Below are positions 1 through 11,173 of a stretch of 64,000 nt of DNA, piece by piece. Each line of letters begins with the position of its first letter. Within the stretch, counting starts at the first letter, position 1. This stretch comes from Rhizophlyctis rosea (taxonomy: Eukaryota; Chytridiomycota; Chytridiomycetes; Rhizophlyctidales; Rhizophlyctidaceae), in NCBI GenBank assembly GCA_027596075.1, contig JADGJC010000177.1:20933-84932 (forward strand), given 5' to 3'. The position numbers and the translations under genes were made by a program. The notes beneath the pieces were generated by a model. That model was not told the origin of the DNA and searched no databases. It saw nothing but the letters and a program-made list of their open reading frames with translations.

Positions 1-209
1 TGAAACAAACGAAAGACCAACCTGATCAAATTCCTACCACTAAAACTACCAGCGACGTGCTTCGAAACTAAACAAAATAGACTGGGGGAAAGTCTAAAAA
101 CAAAAAGAGGAAAGGCAAAAAGAAAACTATCTAAAATCAAAGGAGGCGACAATATACGCTACTTGTTCGTCACAGGGCCAACGAAGCTAACTCCAAACCC
201 CGTCCCCTA

Positions 210-2140
210 TCAAATCCTTCTCGCCAAAGTCCCATCATCCATCTCGGAACTAGCTGCTACACTAGGGGCGGGTGGTACATCCACCGCTCCAGCCTCACCC
301 TCCACATTAGCACCCATATGGTTCAAAGCAGCCAAGATCGAGCTCTGCATGTTGTCTCCCTGGGCAAAGTGGGCCGCCAAAACATCGTTGTCAAAGGTGG
401 CGTCCGTGGCGGTGGTCATGACGGAGTCGCGGTAGTTGGCAGAATCGTAGCTCATGACGCTGTCACGGTTGTAACCTTCGCTCATCATGCTATCGCGGTA
501 GTCAGAGATGATGGAGTTGCGACCGTCGTAGGCACCATCGGTGTAGACTGAGTAGTGGTTGTTGATTGGGTGGGAGTCGGCAGATGCGATGTTGGCGGCT
601 TCTGCGGCATCAAGGACTTGGTATTGCTGTTTGAATTCAGTAACTGCCCCTTCGGAGACTGCCAACTCCTCCAAACTACGCAAGGAGTCGTGGGGGTTCA
701 CTGCAGCGGCTGCCCAAGTGGTAGCAGGTTCCGGGAGGTGTGAATCGGTCATATCTTCCATGTTGATGTCGTAGCGGGTCTCAGATTCGGGATATACGGC
801 TGGGACAACGGTGGGCTGGATGGGTGCAAGGGCAGGTGGGGTGGGAGGTGCGTTAAATGTCATCTGGTTAAATTCGCGCTCCAAGGTACCACCACGGGGA
901 CCATATCCACCAGCAAAGACTGGCAAACTGGACAGGCTAAGGAAACTGGATCGGCTCAAACTAGGGAGGGGCTGCGGGGTAGGAGCTGGGCGTACAGGGG
1001 TGATGCTGCGCTCCGAATGAACGGATCGAGGGTTGGTATAGGAGATGTCAGGGTAGTTGGGCTTGCATTCCGGGTGAGCGTAGTCAGCGTTGCTGAAGCC
1101 GCCTTTGGCAGAATGATCATCAAAGCCATAGTATTTTGTGGGAGGGGTCATGGGTTCCGGGGCATTTGACCTGCGGCGACGGATGATCAGGCCTGCAACA
1201 ACGAGCGCGGCTACACCAACAATGGCTGGACAACACGAGAAGAGTATAAGTTTTGGGCCAGGGTGTTTCAAGAAGCAAAACCGAATACATACCAACACTG
1301 GCTCCAATGCCAGCTGCACTTTTAGAGCTCAATCCGGAAGACTGAGCAGCGCTTGCTGCACTGATATCTGCAGAGTTGAAGGCACTGGTGGTGGTAGGGC
1401 TAGAAGGGGCTCCCGTTTCGCCACCATTGCTCCCAGCATCAGTGGTTGTGGCCGGAGCGTTAATAACACTGCTGCTTCCATCAGTGCTGCTTGCTCCAGT
1501 GCTGCTTCCGTCAGTGTTACTTCCATCAATGCTACTTCCATCAGTGCTACTTCCGTCAGTGCTACTTGCGTCAGCAGACGAGTTGTCCCCACTATCCCCG
1601 CCATCACTGGATGAGTCATCACCGCCCGACCCATCCGATCCAGTGTCCGAGTTGATTGCAGCATTCTTCTCCACACCTCCCGCTGTGTCAGACCCAGAGG
1701 TACCTGATTGGCTGGAACCACCAAGATCCTGCTCGCTTTCTACAGAGTGATATGGTTTGGTGTTGCTCGTAGTGGGCTTTACGTATGAGGGGGACTGAGT
1801 TTTGGCAGGCGCTGAGGACTTTACAACAGTTTTGTAGTATTTGACAGTCGTCGTAACTGGAGGGGAGGTGGTTGATTGTGCCGCATATGAGGAAGGATCA
1901 ACTTTGGCATACTGTCTTTTGGAAAGTGCTTGGAAGGCAATTCCACAGTAGGCGGCGAGCTCTGAAGTACGGAAAATAAGGATATAATTCAACCACAGAT
2001 TTTGACTGCGATGCACACATACCGGGAGGAACGGGACGATCCTCACAACGCTTGTCAACTACATCTCCGGCGGCTACCGGGGACGCGTTGACAGCGGCAC
2101 CTCCAAAGGCGAACGCTAACGCGATCACCGACAAGCGCAT
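210..2140 (-). CDS. Mucin-like single-pass membrane protein, about 600 aa, unknown function
   Basis: Three exons read well: 2140-2023, 1961-1293 and 1225-210, with GT-AG introns of about 61 and 67 bp. The product starts with a signal peptide (MRLSVIALAFAFGGAAVNA). A short Cys-containing segment and a long Ser/Thr/Asp/Gly-rich stretch follow, which are likely extracellular and O-glycosylated. One transmembrane helix (VAIVGVAALVVAGLII) ends in a basic RRRR stop-transfer. The second intron falls exactly at the start of that helix. The cytoplasmic tail of about 320 residues is Pro/Ser-rich and holds repeated RDS(V/M)M units. This layout resembles fungal surface sensors (Wsc/Mid2/Msb2 type), but I see no WSC domain or other family signature. 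A wall- or surface-sensor role is inference from topology only. Confidence 0.8.
1471..1575 (-). repeat. 15-bp tandem repeat, 7 copies, coding
   Basis: Seven consecutive 15-bp units of the form gctacttccgtcagt lie inside exon 2 of the membrane protein. On the coding strand they give TDGSS-like pentapeptides. The period is exact and in frame, with point differences between copies, so copy number could change without a frameshift. Confidence 0.9.
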
Positions 2141-3175
2141 GAGGTAATGTCTATTGATGGTATGCTCTATCTATTCTATATGTGCGTGGGTCACCCTTTC
2201 GAGGGGACTACGTCTGGAACGGGATGTCCTTCGTTCACAGCGTAATGATATTTTGCAATGGGTATCAAGGTTGCAAGGACACGAGGTAAGAAAAGGGAAG
2301 AAGAGAAATCCCAGCAAAGTTCTCTGGTTGCTGGTGCCTCCCCTTCCGCTCCCACATGCTTCCAAGTTCCAAAACATCGTGACGGGCGGCCACCACACAA
2401 GGAAGTTATTATTTGTCCATTTGGGCCTGAGTTGAGCAAGGAGTATTTCGCGCATGTGTGTCTGTGCGAACTGGCTCTATTGGCATCAGCCATTAAGCAG
2501 GACCTTTGTGCCACCACGATCCTAGATTTTGTGTTCGATGAAGCATTCCCCTGTCCCACCTGTCCCACAGCAACCTCGTTGCAGCCGACCGTAGCCGACG
2601 GTAAGAAACCAGCTCCAGTCAAAGATCAACCAAAACTGTCAAACCCACCTCAACAGACTCAACAGTCAACAGACTCCACACCAAGCTCAACGTGACACCA
2701 ACCTTCTCAGGGTTGCCCAAAATGGCCCGGTTTGTAGCCCTTGTCAAAGCGGCGCGGCGGCCCATGTGGGCTTGCCGGCTTGCTTGTCCAATGTCGAGCC
2801 TGCCTTGTTGACTCACCTCGGCTCGATGGCAGTCCGGAGACTTGGACAACTGCACCATCCCACACATCCCTCCCCGCCAAGCCACATCTTCCAACCTCTG
2901 ACCCTCTCAAACGCTCGATCCTCTCAAATTTCACACACGTGAAAGTCGTGAAGGTGTGAGTAAGACTGTCCTGTAGGTGACTCCTCGTCATATTACTACC
3001 TCACAAACACCGTGTACTCGGAAGTTGAAGGCTTCCAGTCTAAATTTCATGACACAGCCACATAGTACGCGCTGACGAGGAAGTGCGGCCTTTTGTAACC
3101 TTCGCACCTGCAGTCTTGAGAGCGTTCTTGTCCCATTCACATTGCAATCTTCCGCGACGCGTCTGACGTCAACTC
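2141..3175. other. Divergent intergenic region (membrane protein / CCDC77)
   Basis: No credible gene. Open frames here lack family similarity and plausible splicing. The stretch should hold the promoters of both flanking divergent genes. A short imperfect repeat of caacagactc-like units lies near 2650-2685. Confidence 0.5.
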
Positions 3176-5334
3176 ATGGCAATGGCTGTTTCAACCGACT
3201 TCAATCTTCGCAGCTTGCCCTTGTCTGAAGATCTGCTTCACTATTATCGTGAGAAACTGGGTATGTAACGACCGAGCACAAGGGCTTCCAGTGACTAACA
3301 CGTTCTTATCAACTTTGGCGGTTTCAACAGAACAATGCGAAAAACACTATGACGACGCCATCAAAAGAATTGCCGGACTGAAACTGCCACACGAGGAGGC
3401 ACATAAGACTGCATGGGAGGCGCATAAGCGAGCGAGAGAGGTCACCGAGTTGCAGAACGCACTCAGTGACGCTCAACTTGCTGTATTTGAGGAGAGGAAA
3501 GAAGTGCTTCGATTGAAGGCGGAAAATGATGAGCTAAGAGGTGAATGCTCCAAAAAACGCTTATGCTACGTTCGATTTACAATCCGAGTGAGCTCGCATG
3601 TCTCGGTACTCATACCTCCACAATCGTTGCATCACACTGGTTTCAGTTCAGGAGCTACGAGATAGGAAAAAGATAAAATATCTTTTGTCCATCGGCAATG
3701 TGGCAGAAGATGAGATATCCTACTTTCGAGACAAACTCCACAAACGATTGGTGAAATCTGCCTCGAGTGACGAAGTATATGCCCGCAGACAAGGCGGACA
3801 CGGTACGGAAGAAGGCGTGGCAACATACGATGAAGGGAGCATCAGATTGACGGCAGAGAGGGGAATTGCATCAGCCGGACAAGCATCTGGACTGCAAACG
3901 CAAAGGTCCACACGATCCACGACATCAGCGCGACCGCCGAAACTCCCTACCCGACAAACACATCAGCAGCAACAGACACTTTCAACAACCACTTCCACAG
4001 CAGCACAACCCGCACAAGCTGTACGGTCCAGTTCTACTTCTTCATCAGACGCCGAAACCACCGTCAACCTTCAGAACACGACCATCCAATCCATGCAGCT
4101 ACGCCTCGTTGCGCTACAAACCCAACTCGAAGAACAACGCGCTCACTACGAATCCGTCATTGACCATCTGCTTCGTGATCGAAAGACGCGAGTGGAAGAG
4201 GAGAAGGTGCGCCGTGAGTATGAGGCGAGACGAATCGAAGAATTCATGGAAAAGCTGAATCGGTTCCGGGCCCTTTCGCGAGAAAACACAAGAGGTGGGC
4301 TTTGAGACGGCCATCATCATTTCCATTGTAAGCAAAGCCTCAATAGTTGCCAATACACGTCATTATTATAGAGTTGCTCCACACCAAGAAAGCCGCACTT
4401 GCCGCCGAACGAAATCTGATTGAGCAGAAAACGCAAATGACAAACGACTTGCTGGATATGAAGAAACAGTTGGCCTCGGAAAAGTCCCGGCAGGAGCAAG
4501 CGGAGCAGGTATATTAGTGATCACACGCACACTGCACGCAGGAATGATTGAACCATGTTGGGGCACCTAGACGATTGAAACGCGCATTACGAGAAAGCAA
4601 GAAAGTCTGGTGCACGAGCTTCGGCGTGAAATCACGAAAAACGAGGACGAGATCAAGAAGCTGAAGGTAAGGATTTGGTGGATTGTTGTTGCCCCAAAAT
4701 GTTGCCTTTTCACCTCCAATGCAACCGCAGACAGCACTAGCAACCACAGATCAATCAGGTCGACAAACAATCGAGCATCTGAAATCCCGTCTTGCTTCAA
4801 CAGCGTCCAGGTAGGCCAATACCGCTCTTCCATTCCGCAGATCGCACGTTTGGTCCATGAGGAGACCACTGATATCTTGCGACTGCCATCTTGATCCATA
4901 TTCAGCTACCAATCACTCAAACGACGACGCGATTACGAGATAGAAGGGTTCACGAACGACATTGTCATGTTGCGGAAACAGCTTAAGACGCTGGAGAAGA
5001 ACATCTTGAAGTATAGTCCGTTGGAAGATAAGGAGCTGGTGTTACTGAATCTCGGTGAGTGTCAATGTTTTTTTGGGGGGTCATTCTATATGAAATACTA
5101 TGTGTCGCTGGAACTCATTCATGAAATAGCGCGGGAAACCGGAGAACGCGTAGCAAAGATTTCGACAGGATTGCACGGTTTGAAGGTACTTTTCCCTCTC
5201 CTTGATTTGCAGTGATTGAATCGTGGCTACAGCCCGCGACTATGTTGACGTTGATGGCACAAATCATGCTGATGATATCAATGCAGGCAAAAGTCCATGC
5301 GACGGAGGAAGAACTTCGTTCGGTTGCTTTTTGA
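3176..5334 (+). CDS. CCDC77: CCDC77 orthologue, centriole/basal-body coiled-coil protein
   Basis: The coding start at 3176 gives an N-terminus with the family-like LSEDLLHYYREKL. Exon 1 (3176-3260) and exon 2 (3331-3540) join in phase to exon 3 from 3647, which carries ELRDRKKIKYLLSIG, the counterpart of the ELEDKKKIQNLL region of animal CCDC77. The last exons give LKRRRDYEIEGFTNDI and KQLKTLEKNILK, matching the conserved C-terminal block, and the stop is at 5332-5334. The protein is almost all coiled coil, with a Ser/Thr/Gln-rich low-complexity insert around 3900-4060. Known animal members localise to centrosomes and cilia. In a fungus this points to a basal body and flagellum. It is convergent with SKI8, 127 bp away. 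Confidence 0.88.
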
Positions 5335-5461
5335 ACGTATTGCGGCACATCGCTCATATGCGCGACCGAATATGACACCCGAAGCGGATCGTCTTTCCGG
5401 CTCATCGACAGCACCAGCAGATGAAACGCGACCATTCATGCAAATCGATGCATTTTCACCT

Positions 5462-6943
5462 TTATGCACCAACTTTATATACAACCATGGATCGGTCTTC
5501 AGATACTGAAGCCAATCTGGTACCGTCTTCGTTATATGCTACACCCCACACCTAAGCAGCAAGGTTGAGTCATGACGTCAACGCAAAATGTAAATTCTCA
5601 GAAAAAGGCAAACCTGATCAGAGTGGTCATCGAACGTATGCACGCATTGTCTTGCATTCACATCCCATATCTTGACCCTCTTGTCACTTGATCTGACAGA
5701 GGATGAAGGTTTGGACGTCAGTACAACAAGATCCACCCCTTGTGAAATGAAGCAAGAAATTACCCAGAAGCGAAATATCTTGTGTCGGGACTGAAGGAAA
5801 GTGCAAGCACCCAAGATTGATGACCAGCCAAAGTCGATAGAAGATTTGCATGATGTCTGAAAGAAACATACAAGTTTGAGTTGCGTGACAAAAGTGATTT
5901 GGCGACTGCAGCCTTACACGTCGTAGATGTTGATGCGCTTGTCGTCGGATGCAGTGATGAGGAGGGTGGAGTCAGGGGAGAAGACGAGGGAGCGGATGGC
6001 CATGGAGTGGCCTAATTCCAAACGGTGAATACCATAGCCCTTCCATCAGCGACAACTAAGCAGGGCAATTGTTACCAGGTAAACTGTGGATGAGCTTTCC
6101 CGTGGGAACGTCAAAGATGTGTATTGCCCCGTTTTCTGCTCCACAAGCCAGATAAACGCCGTTGGGACTCTGGTAATATGTGTCATGATATGTCGCTAAT
6201 CACTTCCAGACATGTGTCAGCAATCACCACTTACGTATGCTACCGACATGACAAATTTGCCCCGCGTTTCCAGTGTTTGATCCTTCGCTCCCGTCTCCAC
6301 TGTCCAGATGTTTACATTGCCAGAATGCGTCCCTGTTGCAATTTGTCGGCCATCGTGCGAAAATGCGGCCGTCCATGCCTCGACTGTTGGTACAGGTGGG
6401 TCAATAGGACGCACGCACAGCGTGCACACCCGTGATGTGTTACCTGGTCCAGCATCAATGGTTTTTACCGTCACGTTCTGCGCAAGATCCCATATCCGCA
6501 TCTGGCTATCCAGGGAAGTAGAGACGGCCAGGTTTCCACTTGGTGCAATGTCAACAGACACAATTCCAAGTTGATGCCCTTCCAAGACCTCTATGGGCTT
6601 ATCAAGGCTGTCTCCATTCCTATGTGACGTTGCGCACAGTGAGTTGGAAGGTTGTGACACCGTTGCGAATTGAGGTGAGGGCCCGTCATACCAGACTTTG
6701 ATAGCGTCGTCAACGGAACCCGTTAGAATGCGGTTGCCTCGTTTGGACCAAGCAACGGACCATATGCCGTCCTCGTGGGCTGCCGTATGCAAAGCGTTTT
6801 GGAGAAATGTTAGAGGAGGTCATTTCAGTTCCAGTCGCGCGTTTTTTTTTGGTCTCACCTTCCGATACCGTTTTCTCGGTTGAATACTACAGAGGGTAAC
6901 GTCAGTAACTTGATGTCCGAAGGATCTCGCTTGAACTTACCAT
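5462..6943 (-). CDS. SKI8: Ski complex WD40 subunit SKI8 / WDR61
   Basis: Beta-propeller protein of the Ski complex, which feeds mRNA to the cytoplasmic exosome; the animal orthologue WDR61 also joins the PAF1 complex. Spliced pieces follow the family closely: [75 protein letters not shown] and a final exon reading [20 protein letters not shown]. The first coding exon is just the ATG (6943-6941). A 54-bp intron separates it from exon 2 (6886-6859), and exon 3 starts at 6779. The last exon ends at the stop 5464-5462, beyond an intron that follows DDHSDQ. An insert between the first two propeller blades (near 6620-6680) makes it slightly longer than the human protein. Confidence 0.92.
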
Positions 6944-7720
6944 TTCGGAGTTTCAAAGTCGAAGTTCTTCTTCTTCAAGCACACCGATTGTCAATGGATG
7001 GCTACACGTTCCTACAGATGCGAGGAATGGAGCGGTGTCGCGCGTTGAAGTTAGTGAAGTGAAAGCTAGATCGGTGGGGAAGGAAGGAAAGGTGCCGGGT
7101 GAGGACAGAAGGCACTTCCTTATGACCGTGACGCACCATGACTCAAACCAGCAGGCCTGCACCACTCCATGTTTGTTTGTTTACTGTTTACATCTTGCTG
7201 CGCATCAGGGTCGTCTTCTTGATATCCAGTCGTCCACTCATCCAGGCAGGCCTTCGGGATCCAAATCATCTCTTGAAACCATATTATACAACATACTATC
7301 CCAATAAATAAAAGGCAAAATCAACCAAAAAAAGAAACGAGACGACTCAAGATCCCAAAGTAGGCCATAAACAAACAAAGCAATCGACATACTTCTGATA
7401 TGGCACGAAAAACAAAGAGCGACAAAATTACAGAAGGAAGAAAACATTAGGAGCTATGTAAAACTATACTAAAACTATACAAAGGAGCAAAAAAGAATGT
7501 AAACAACTAAGTATCTTGCGTGCCCAGCCCATCATCATCTGTACCATACAACGCCTCCCTGACTTCATCAATAATCCCGACCGTTCATATGAGGTATTCA
7601 AAATATACGGTCCCTGGCCGTACGGTGCCCTTTCATCCATAATATACACGCCTTCTGTAATCGCCCAAGATTCCGATGTATTCTCCTTTTGTCCATCCCA
7701 CCGCGATGTCTGCAACCCGC
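6944..7720. other. Intergenic region between SKI8 and the bZIP gene
   Basis: This stretch holds the SKI8 promoter side and the likely 3' UTR of the bZIP gene, with an A-rich stretch at about 7265-7460. An open minus-strand frame around 7500-7720 has protein-like composition and might be a further spliced exon of the bZIP gene (a good donor, gtgagc, lies just before the stop), but I could not establish a convincing join. Confidence 0.4.
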
Positions 7721-8739
7721 TCACACGATTGCAGATGTTTTCAAGACCGGGAATCGGTTGTACAGATCCTCTGGGATTTGCCAATCCTTCGGGTTGAAAG
7801 GATCGCCTCCCACGAGCGCTGCACTTGCGTGAAGTTCGGCACAAAGTTGGTTGACATCAATCTGCCCAGCGTAAGGTAGAATCTTATCTTTGAGTGCAAG
7901 ACACGGAAGCGAGTTTGCGAACGCGCGAGTAGGAGGTGAGTTGGGAGGGATCATGGGAACGGGTGCTGAGGGTGGGGAAGCGCTGGGAGTTGATGGGCCG
8001 GACATTGGGTTGGAGGAGACGGAGAAGTTGGGTGATAGGGTTCCCATGGTGCAGGTGGGGTCGCAGCAGGGTGGAGGGGAGGATGAAAATGAAGATGAGA
8101 ATGACATTGGCGGCGAAGGCATGGATTGGATGGAGAGGGAGTGTTGGTGGGTTGGGCGGCGATGGATGTGATTATTGTTGTTCGCCTGAAGTGTTTGGTG
8201 TGGATTGGCGCCCGCCGTGCAGCAGGATTGTGGAGGAAGGATGACGAATTGGTTGGTGTTCGGATGCAGTTGAGCTTGAGGAAGGGAAGGCATACGCGAA
8301 ACATCGATGGGTGGAGAGGAGAACGGATCGGAGAAAGAAGAGTCTGGCGAGAAGTACGGCACGGGTTGCGAGAAGGGGTGTCCCAGGATGTGCCGCAACT
8401 GACCATTCTCCATCCGAAGCGCATCGACCTCCGACCGTAATGCTGTCAATTCCGCTTGCAATCTGGCCACGTGTTGCTCCCGCCGATCTATTAAATTGCG
8501 TTTTTTAGTCAAATGTTCGGAACATATAAGATGTATGAAGATGATCTACCTCGAAGTGCTCGTTGTGCTTCACGGTTCTTTGCTCTGCGGTGGGCGATTG
8601 GATCCGTGATGTTTGGGTTTGTTCGCGTTCCGGCGGTCGTCTTCTTCTTCTTTTGTGGTGGAGAAAGGTTTGGTCGCTGTGTGTCATTCTTGTCAACGGG
8701 CAATGCAGCCTGCATGTCGGCGCTCGCCTTTTCAGCCAT
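7721..8739 (-). CDS. bZIP transcription factor, fungal Yap/AP-1-like
   Basis: Exon 1 starts at 8739 and ends inside the basic region. It joins in phase to exon 2 (to 7721), giving AHRRAKNREAQRALRDRREQ followed by heptad leucines (LQAELTALRSEVDALRMENGQL). NREAQRALRDR matches the Yap/Pap1 basic-region signature NxxAQRxFR, with Leu in place of Phe. The middle is Pro/Ser-rich with two small Cys clusters (QSCCTAG and PCCDPTC). The C-terminus has a conserved-looking block ending QIPEDLYNRFPVL. The Yap family regulates oxidative, metal and drug stress. Whether the Cys pairs sense redox or metal is inference. The 3' end is uncertain because an extra exon below 7721 is possible. Confidence 0.85.
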
Positions 8740-9760
8740 TGGGGTGATTGTTGCAGAAGGGAAATCTATAGATATATGGTCCTGGGGATTACAATCTTGC
8801 TATGAAGCTGGTAGCGCGTTTGACAACTGGGAGTGTGCTAAGAGGTCTTTGAGAAACAATAGAGGTCCAGAGGAGTGGGCGACGTGCACGCAAGTATTAA
8901 AAGACTAAAAAAATAAATAAACAGATACCATATATGAGGTATAAAAAAATGTGAATGAGAGTAAGAAGGAGAAGAAGAGCCGTTTGATGCAAACGGCATC
9001 TTTGTCCTTGCATGCTCCCATCTCGCTCGGCATCTTCCTCCCCCTCCCAACACCCCTCAGCAGGGTCAACCCAGGGGTCGAAGTGACCGCATGCATAAAA
9101 GCCTGCCCAAGCCCGAGCATTAAGTCCCACAAAATTAGGGTGATTTGGATTCTTGAGAATGGATTCATGGAGAGAATCATACCTCAGAAAGTATTACAGG
9201 CTCGAATGTAGTAATACATATTCGAGTGTGAGTGAAGGATCCAAGTGTGCCTTCCAATATATCTCAAATCGGCCAGCTTGCCCCCCCACGTCGTTACACA
9301 GAACAGGCTGATAAACTTGACGGCGGAGGGGAAATGCCGGGAACCAATGTGATGGAACATTTGGGTTCTTGGTGCCAGAAACCGGAAGACTGCTAAGACT
9401 GTGTACAATAGTAGACTGTGACAGAGAATGTCGCGGCCGTCACAACATGTGCCAATGCAATGGTGACTCATTGGTGGCTTGCACATTCCAACACCAAACT
9501 TTTTCCCAGCACTTCCCCAAACTTTTCCCTCCATTACCAACTTCCGTAGAAGCCATCGAATACCATCCTGTTCGTGTTTATATACGAGAAGACACGCACG
9601 TCTGAGATAACGGCTTTCTCTTTCCTCACTGTCAATTGTTGCGCTTCCACGGCCACTTTGCGAGCTTGGGCGAGGTGTACAGCCCGCAGTCGAACGCCAA
9701 CAACTCGGTCGCGGAAGACCTACGTTGTAGTCTCTCACATTTTCGGGAATGGGGGAAAAG
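8740..9760. other. Divergent promoter region, bZIP / PRPP synthetase
   Basis: About 1 kb between two divergent starts. I see no family-supported gene. An open minus-strand frame of 220 codons covers part of it and runs into PRS exon 1; it is treated as spurious. Confidence 0.5.
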
Positions 9761-11173
9761 ATGTCAAATAGTATCAAAATCTTCACCGGGAACTCCCACA
9801 TTGATTTTGCTCGGCTAGTCGCCAAGTACGTGAGTCTGCATGCCATGGCCTGCTTCTCTTTTTAGAGCCATATCGCGTCTGCGCTGGGCCTACTGGTTTG
9901 GCAGTTTGGGGCCTTATTTCGCTGCTTGTCCTGAGCTGTATCTGACATTAAAAGCTGCTCCATGCATAACAGGCGGTTAGGGTTGGACTTGGCGAAGTGC
10001 GTTGTTCTCAAATATTCCAACCAAGAAACATCCGTCACCATCGGAGAATCAGGTAAGGCCATTTTGTGCGGGGTCATGGATCGATGGCAATTCACCGAAA
10101 AGCATTGCAGTTCGAGACGAAGATGTTTTCATCATTCAATCTGGCTGTGGCGAAATCAACGATCATCTCATGGAGCTCCTCATCATGATCAACGCATGCA
10201 AAACCGCCTCCGCACGACGCATCACCGCAGTCGTTCCCTGTTTCCCATATGCTCGGCAAGACAAGAAGGACAAGTCTCGAGCGCCGATTACTGCCAAACT
10301 CGTTGCCAACATGCTGACCGTTGCGGGAGCGAATCATGTCATCACCATGGACTTGCATGCAAGTCAGATCCAAGGATTCTTCAACATCCCTGTGGATAAC
10401 CTATATGCGGAACCGAGTACGCTGAAATGGATTAGGGACAACGTGGAGGATTACGAAAACGCCATCATCGTTTCTCCAGACGCTGGAGGGGCCAAGAGGT
10501 GAGAGTGTTTGAACATCCGCGCGTGGCGCCTATCAGTCTTTTTGTGCTCATTAATCTTTCAGGGCAACGTCCATTGCGGACAAGCTGAAAATGAGTTTTG
10601 CCTTGATTCACAAGGAGCGCCTAAAGGCGTCGGTTGTGAAACGCATGGTGTTGGTTGGCGATGTGCGGGGGAAGACCTGTATTCTGGTAGATGACATGGC
10701 AGACACGTGCGGTACGCTAGTCGAAGCGGCAAAAGTCTTGATGGACAACGGGGCATCGAGAGTGTTGGCGATGGTCACACATGCAGGTGAGCGGGAGTAC
10801 CCTATCACAGTGGAGGCTTCGAGCTAACCCAGGTGCATCTGCAGTTTTGTCCGGTGATGCCATGAACAAAATCACGAATTCCAAACTGGATCGCTTGGTT
10901 GTGGTAAGATGCAAATCAAAAAGTCCTGAACAGACAGCATGTTGCTAAATGTTGCGACTATCAGACAAACAGCATTCCGCACGATGACAAAAAGCTATTA
11001 TGCCCGAAACTCGCAACCATCGATGTGTCGGCAACATTTGCGGAGGCAATACGGCGAACGCACAATGGAGAGAGTATCAGGTAATGATTTGGGCAACTGC
11101 CCTTCTTGTTATCATCTTTCACAGCTAACATGCCCTCTGTGTCAGTTACCTCTTCAATTACGTACCAAGTTAA
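9761..11173 (+). CDS. PRS: Ribose-phosphate pyrophosphokinase (PRPP synthetase)
   Basis: Makes 5-phosphoribosyl-1-diphosphate from ribose-5-phosphate and ATP for purine, pyrimidine, His, Trp and NAD synthesis. The start at 9761 gives [13 protein letters not shown]. Six or so exons then give [39 protein letters not shown] (ATP-binding region), [14 protein letters not shown] (catalytic flexible-loop and Mg region), [14 protein letters not shown], the PRPP-binding loop [13 protein letters not shown], and the typical end [17 protein letters not shown] with stop at 11171-11173. All catalytic motifs are intact and the length is normal for the short, non-inserted class. It sits downstream of AMP-metabolism genes only in the broad sense; AMP deaminase is about 26 kb away. 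Confidence 0.96.

Noticed and set aside
2258..2695. 145-codon plus-strand frame upstream of CCDC77
   Set aside because: No family resemblance or splice continuation; lies in a divergent promoter region.
9184..9846. 220-codon minus-strand open frame
   Set aside because: Runs antisense into PRS exon 1 and its promoter, has no domain and an irregular composition.
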